From an uncultured Fidelibacterota bacterium (lineage in GTDB: Bacteria; Marinisomatota; Marinisomatia; Marinisomatales; UBA1611), in NCBI GenBank assembly GCA_913041325.1, contig CAJWHU010000047.1, forward strand, positions 1-9,877: DNA of 9,877 bases. The letters are read 5' to 3'. The notes under the pieces were generated by a model. That model searched no databases. It was not told where the DNA came from and saw only the letters and a list, made by a program, of their open reading frames with translations. The first letter of the stretch is position 1. Every line of letters starts with the position of its first letter. The translations under genes were made by a program, and so were the position numbers. Shown in pieces: positions 7,743-9,877 of the stretch.

Positions 7743-9140
7743 ATGAAAAAATTCATATTTTTATCTTTACTTCTTTTTCAGAACATATTTGCAGCAGAAG
7801 CTGGCGCACCCCATTTGGATGGTGGTTATTTATCGATCTTTTGGGTCATTCCTTTTGTAGGTATTCTGCTTTCAATTGCAATTTTTCCCCTAGTAGCACA
7901 TGATTTTTGGCATCATAATTTTGGCAAAATATCTGCCTTTTGGGCTATACTGTTACTTTTACCGTTTGTCTTTAAAGTTGGGTTTCCAATTGTAATATAC
8001 GAAGTACTTCATGTTGGATTATTGGAGTATGTCCCATTTATAATTTTACTTTTTGCTTTGTTTACAATTTCTGGAGGAGTTCAATTGACTGGCTCTTTTG
8101 TAGGCACCCCAATTGTCAATTCAGGTATCATTTTTCTTGGCACAGTTTTAGCTAGTTGGATGGGTACGACTGGTGCAGCAATGCTTTTGATTAGGCCTCT
8201 TCTTAGAGCAAACAAGGATAGGAAGCATAAGGTGCATGTAGTTGTATTTTTTATTTTTTTGGTGGCAAACATAGGTGGATCGCTAACCCCATTAGGCGAC
8301 CCTCCTTTGTTTTTAGGCTTTTTGAAAGGGGTTGATTTCTTCTGGACCACCAAAGCTATGTTTATGCCAATGCTTTTTATGGTTATCTCTTTGATGATCA
8401 TATTTTATTTATATGATTCTTATATGTATAAAAAAGAAGAAAGTACTCCAATGCCTGATGGTGATGAAAAGTTAGGCATTAAGGGCTCATTTAATCTTTT
8501 ATTAATAGCTGGTGTTGTTTGCTCTGTTCTAATAAGTGGTTTTTGGAGACCGGGGATTGAATTTACTGTATATCATGTACACGTAGAGCTTCAAAATTTA
8601 ACAAGAGACGTTTTGTTATTGATTTTAGCCTTTGCAAGTTTAAAACTAACTCCATCAGAAATTAGAGAAGCAAATGAATTTAATTGGTTCCCAATACAAG
8701 AAGTCGCAAAGCTATTTGCAGGAATATTTATTACTATCATTCCTGCTATTGCTATTTTAAAGGCTGGCAACGATGGTGCTTTATCTGCAGTTATCAATGC
8801 TGTTTCAAGTGAAGCTGGTCCAGTTAATAGCATGTACTTTTGGTTGACAGGGATACTATCAAGTTTTCTAGATAACGCTCCTACTTATTTAGTATTCTTC
8901 AATACTGCAGGGGGAGATGCTCAGGTATTAATGGGAGAGCTATCGAATACATTATTAGCAATTTCTGCTGGCGCCGTATTTATGGGTGCTAACACTTATA
9001 TTGGAAATGCTCCCAATTTTATGGTCAAATCTATTGCAGAGTCTTCAGGGATTAAAATGCCCTCATTTTTTGGCTATTTTGTTTACTCTCTAGCAATTTT
9101 ATTTCCACTATTTTTTATCGTAGGGATTATATTTTTTTAA
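7743..9140 (+). CDS. nhaD: NhaD-type Na+/H+ antiporter
   Basis: This is a polytopic membrane protein of the NhaD family (ion transporter superfamily with ArsB), predicted to exchange Na+ for H+ across the cytoplasmic membrane. From the ATG it has 465 residues, with an N-terminal signal-like segment (MKKFIFLSLLLFQNIFA) and about a dozen hydrophobic helices. Family segments are GGVQLTGSFVGTP at 111-123, WMGTTGAAMLLIRP at 139-152, GGSLTPLGDPP at 178-188, SFLDNAPTYLVF at 374-385 and GNAPNFMVKSIAE at 421-433. The polar or acidic residues expected in the transport core (such as D186 and D377) are present. A TTG at 7731 could extend it by four residues, but the ATG gives a cleaner signal start. It lies next to NQR genes and one base upstream of the adenosyltransferase gene, so it probably works in the same sodium cycle. 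Ion specificity cannot be read from sequence. Confidence 0.9.
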   Translation: MKKFIFLSLLLFQNIFAAEAGAPHLDGGYLSIFWVIPFVGILLSIAIFPLVAHDFWHHNFGKISAFWAILLLLPFVFKVGFPIVIYEVLHVGLLEYVPFIILLFALFTISGGVQLTGSFVGTPIVNSGIIFLGTVLASWMGTTGAAMLLIRPLLRANKDRKHKVHVVVFFIFLVANIGGSLTPLGDPPLFLGFLKGVDFFWTTKAMFMPMLFMVISLMIIFYLYDSYMYKKEESTPMPDGDEKLGIKGSFNLLLIAGVVCSVLISGFWRPGIEFTVYHVHVELQNLTRDVLLLILAFASLKLTPSEIREANEFNWFPIQEVAKLFAGIFITIIPAIAILKAGNDGALSAVINAVSSEAGPVNSMYFWLTGILSSFLDNAPTYLVFFNTAGGDAQVLMGELSNTLLAISAGAVFMGANTYIGNAPNFMVKSIAESSGIKMPSFFGYFVYSLAILFPLFFIVGIIFF

Positions 9141-9141
9141 G

Positions 9142-9684
9142 ATGAGAATTTCAAAGGTATCAACCCGAAAAGGGGATAAAGGTAGAACCAGTTTGGGTAC
9201 TGGTGAAAGAGTTGCTAAAGATCACCCAGTGGTTGAATTTATGGGAGAGGTTGACGAATTGAATAGTCAAATTGGGCTATCTATTTCTTTCTGTGAAAAT
9301 GAGAGTTTAATCAGAGAACTTTCTTCTATCCAGCAAGATCTTTTTAACATTGGTGGTGAGGCATCTCTTTTAAATTCTGATCTAAATTTGCTAAAAGATG
9401 ATCGTTTAGATTTTCTTGAATTGAACATAAAGAAATACAATGAAAATTTACCTCCATTAAAAGAGTTCATTTTACCTGGTGGGAATAAGTTTTGTGCGCA
9501 ATTACATATTAATAGAGCTGTATCTAGGAGAGTGGAGCGAGCTTGTGTTGCTTTATCTGGTGAGGGTGTAAGTGTTAAAAATTGGCTTCCCTATTTAAAT
9601 AGACTTAGTGATTATTTTTTTGTTCTTGCTAGAAATGTTTCTTCAAAAAAGGGTGCCAAAGAAATTCTTTGGGATAGATCCTAA
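9142..9684 (+). CDS. pduO: PduO-type ATP:cob(I)alamin adenosyltransferase
   Basis: This enzyme transfers the adenosyl group of ATP to cob(I)alamin, producing adenosylcobalamin for enzymes such as methylmalonyl-CoA mutase. The 180-residue single-domain protein fits the PduO/MMAB family. The N-terminal ATP loop STRKGDKGRTSLGTGERV is at 7-24, followed by VDELNSQIGL at 37-46. LPGGNKFCAQLHINRAVSRR spans 111-130, with the catalytic-region Arg/Glu cluster R125, R129, R130, E132 and R133. LNRLSDYFFVLAR at 152-164 completes the site. The ATG lies one base after the nhaD stop and has no Shine-Dalgarno, so it probably depends on translation of nhaD. No B12-dependent enzyme or further cobalamin gene is visible here, so the pathway link to its neighbours is unclear. 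Confidence 0.93.
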   Translation: MRISKVSTRKGDKGRTSLGTGERVAKDHPVVEFMGEVDELNSQIGLSISFCENESLIRELSSIQQDLFNIGGEASLLNSDLNLLKDDRLDFLELNIKKYNENLPPLKEFILPGGNKFCAQLHINRAVSRRVERACVALSGEGVSVKNWLPYLNRLSDYFFVLARNVSSKKGAKEILWDRS

Positions 9685-9721
9685 AGAAAAGGCAATGTAT
9701 TTAAGATCGATTTTCAATTTT

Positions 9722-9751
9722 TTGACATTATATTTTATTTGATCATATGAT
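9722..9751 (+). promoter_or_regulatory. Possible sigma-70-like promoter overlapping the DHH gene start
   Basis: A perfect TTGACA (9722-9727) is followed after 18 nt by TATGAT (9746-9751). The second box overlaps the proposed ATG at 9747, so a transcript from here would begin downstream of that start and would need the ATG at 9786 (codon 14). This conflict makes the assignment doubtful. A 10-bp palindrome, ATCATATGAT (9742-9751), also spans the start codon. The rest of the spacer after pduO (9685-9721) shows no terminator hairpin. Confidence 0.25.
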
Positions 9752-9877
9752 TAATTGGAAAAATCTATACGAAAAGTTATCTGATATGAACAGAATCGTA
9801 CTCTCTACACATGAAAATCCAGATGGAGATGGGCTCGGTTGTGCTTATGCGATGCATCACATTGCAAAAAAAATGAA
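9747..9877 (+). CDS. DHH-family phosphoesterase, 3'-truncated (NrnA-like)
   Basis: Only the first 43 codons are visible; the frame runs off the right edge. They encode a short amphipathic lead and then IVLSTHENPDGDGLGCAYAMHH (17-38), the first motif of the DHH superfamily. H22, D26 and D28 are the expected metal ligands. Start-proximal placement of this motif fits NrnA-type proteins (oligoribonuclease / pAp phosphatase) rather than RecJ, but the DHHA1 domain that would settle it lies outside. The ATG at 9747 gives the usual helix before the first strand; an ATG at codon 14 is the alternative. It follows pduO on the same strand after 62 nt without a terminator. Confidence 0.8.
   Translation, partial: MINWKNLYEKLSDMNRIVLSTHENPDGDGLGCAYAMHHIAKKM

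Noticed and set aside
9187..9204. Short inverted repeat ACCAGT/ACTGGT at the start of pduO
   Set aside because: It is only 6 bp and lies over the conserved ATP-binding loop codons, with no sign of a regulatory role.
9742..9751. Palindrome ATCATATGAT as an operator
   Set aside because: A single 10-bp AT-rich palindrome over a start codon is plausible by chance, with no second copy seen nearby.
1..9877. CRISPR arrays, insertion sequences, tRNA/rRNA genes and other signs of an accessory region
   Set aside because: No repeated spacer pattern, transposase, terminal repeat or RNA gene was seen, and almost all DNA is tightly packed core-metabolism coding sequence.

Overview
The window is an AT-rich, gene-dense bacterial segment carrying a complete Na+-translocating NADH:quinone oxidoreductase (Na+-NQR) locus. 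The Nqr proteins and NhaD read like those of marine Bacteroidota or neighbouring FCB lineages such as Marinimicrobia/SAR406. Recognisable Shine-Dalgarno sites are scarce, which fits that group. The assignment rests on recall of family sequences, so the phylum is tentative. A low-GC marine heterotroph with a sodium economy is a safe description.

Layout. Positions 1-672 hold the 3' part of nuoN, the last membrane subunit of proton-pumping complex I. After a 20-nt gap, nqrA-nqrB-nqrC-nqrD-nqrE-nqrF (693-6399) follow on the same strand with junctions between a 2-nt gap and an 11-nt overlap. apbE (6392-7453), the flavin transferase that loads FMN onto NqrB and NqrC, overlaps the end of nqrF by 8 nt. 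On the opposite strand, convergent with apbE and overlapping its end by 8 nt, is nqrM (7446-7649), the small Cys-rich NQR maturation factor. A 93-nt divergent spacer separates it from nhaD (7743-9140), a Na+/H+ antiporter. One base later comes a PduO-type cobalamin adenosyltransferase (9142-9684). The window ends in the first 43 codons of a DHH-family phosphoesterase (9747 to the edge).

Function. All six NQR subunits and both dedicated maturation factors are present, and the cofactor-binding residues are intact: SGAT flavinylation threonines in NqrB and NqrC, two Cys each in NqrD and NqrE, four Cys plus FAD and NADH motifs in NqrF. With complex I upstream and NhaD downstream, the segment combines proton pumping, sodium pumping and Na+/H+ exchange.

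The most unusual feature is a perfect 10-bp hairpin with a T-rich tail, placed like the terminator of the nqrA-F operon but lying inside the codons for the ApbE signal peptide. A second perfect 10-bp hairpin lies inside the end of nuoN, so hairpins bracket the nqrA-F block on both sides. I found no RNA genes, mobile elements, CRISPR arrays, or gene-free stretch over 300 nt, and no convincing wholly undescribed system.
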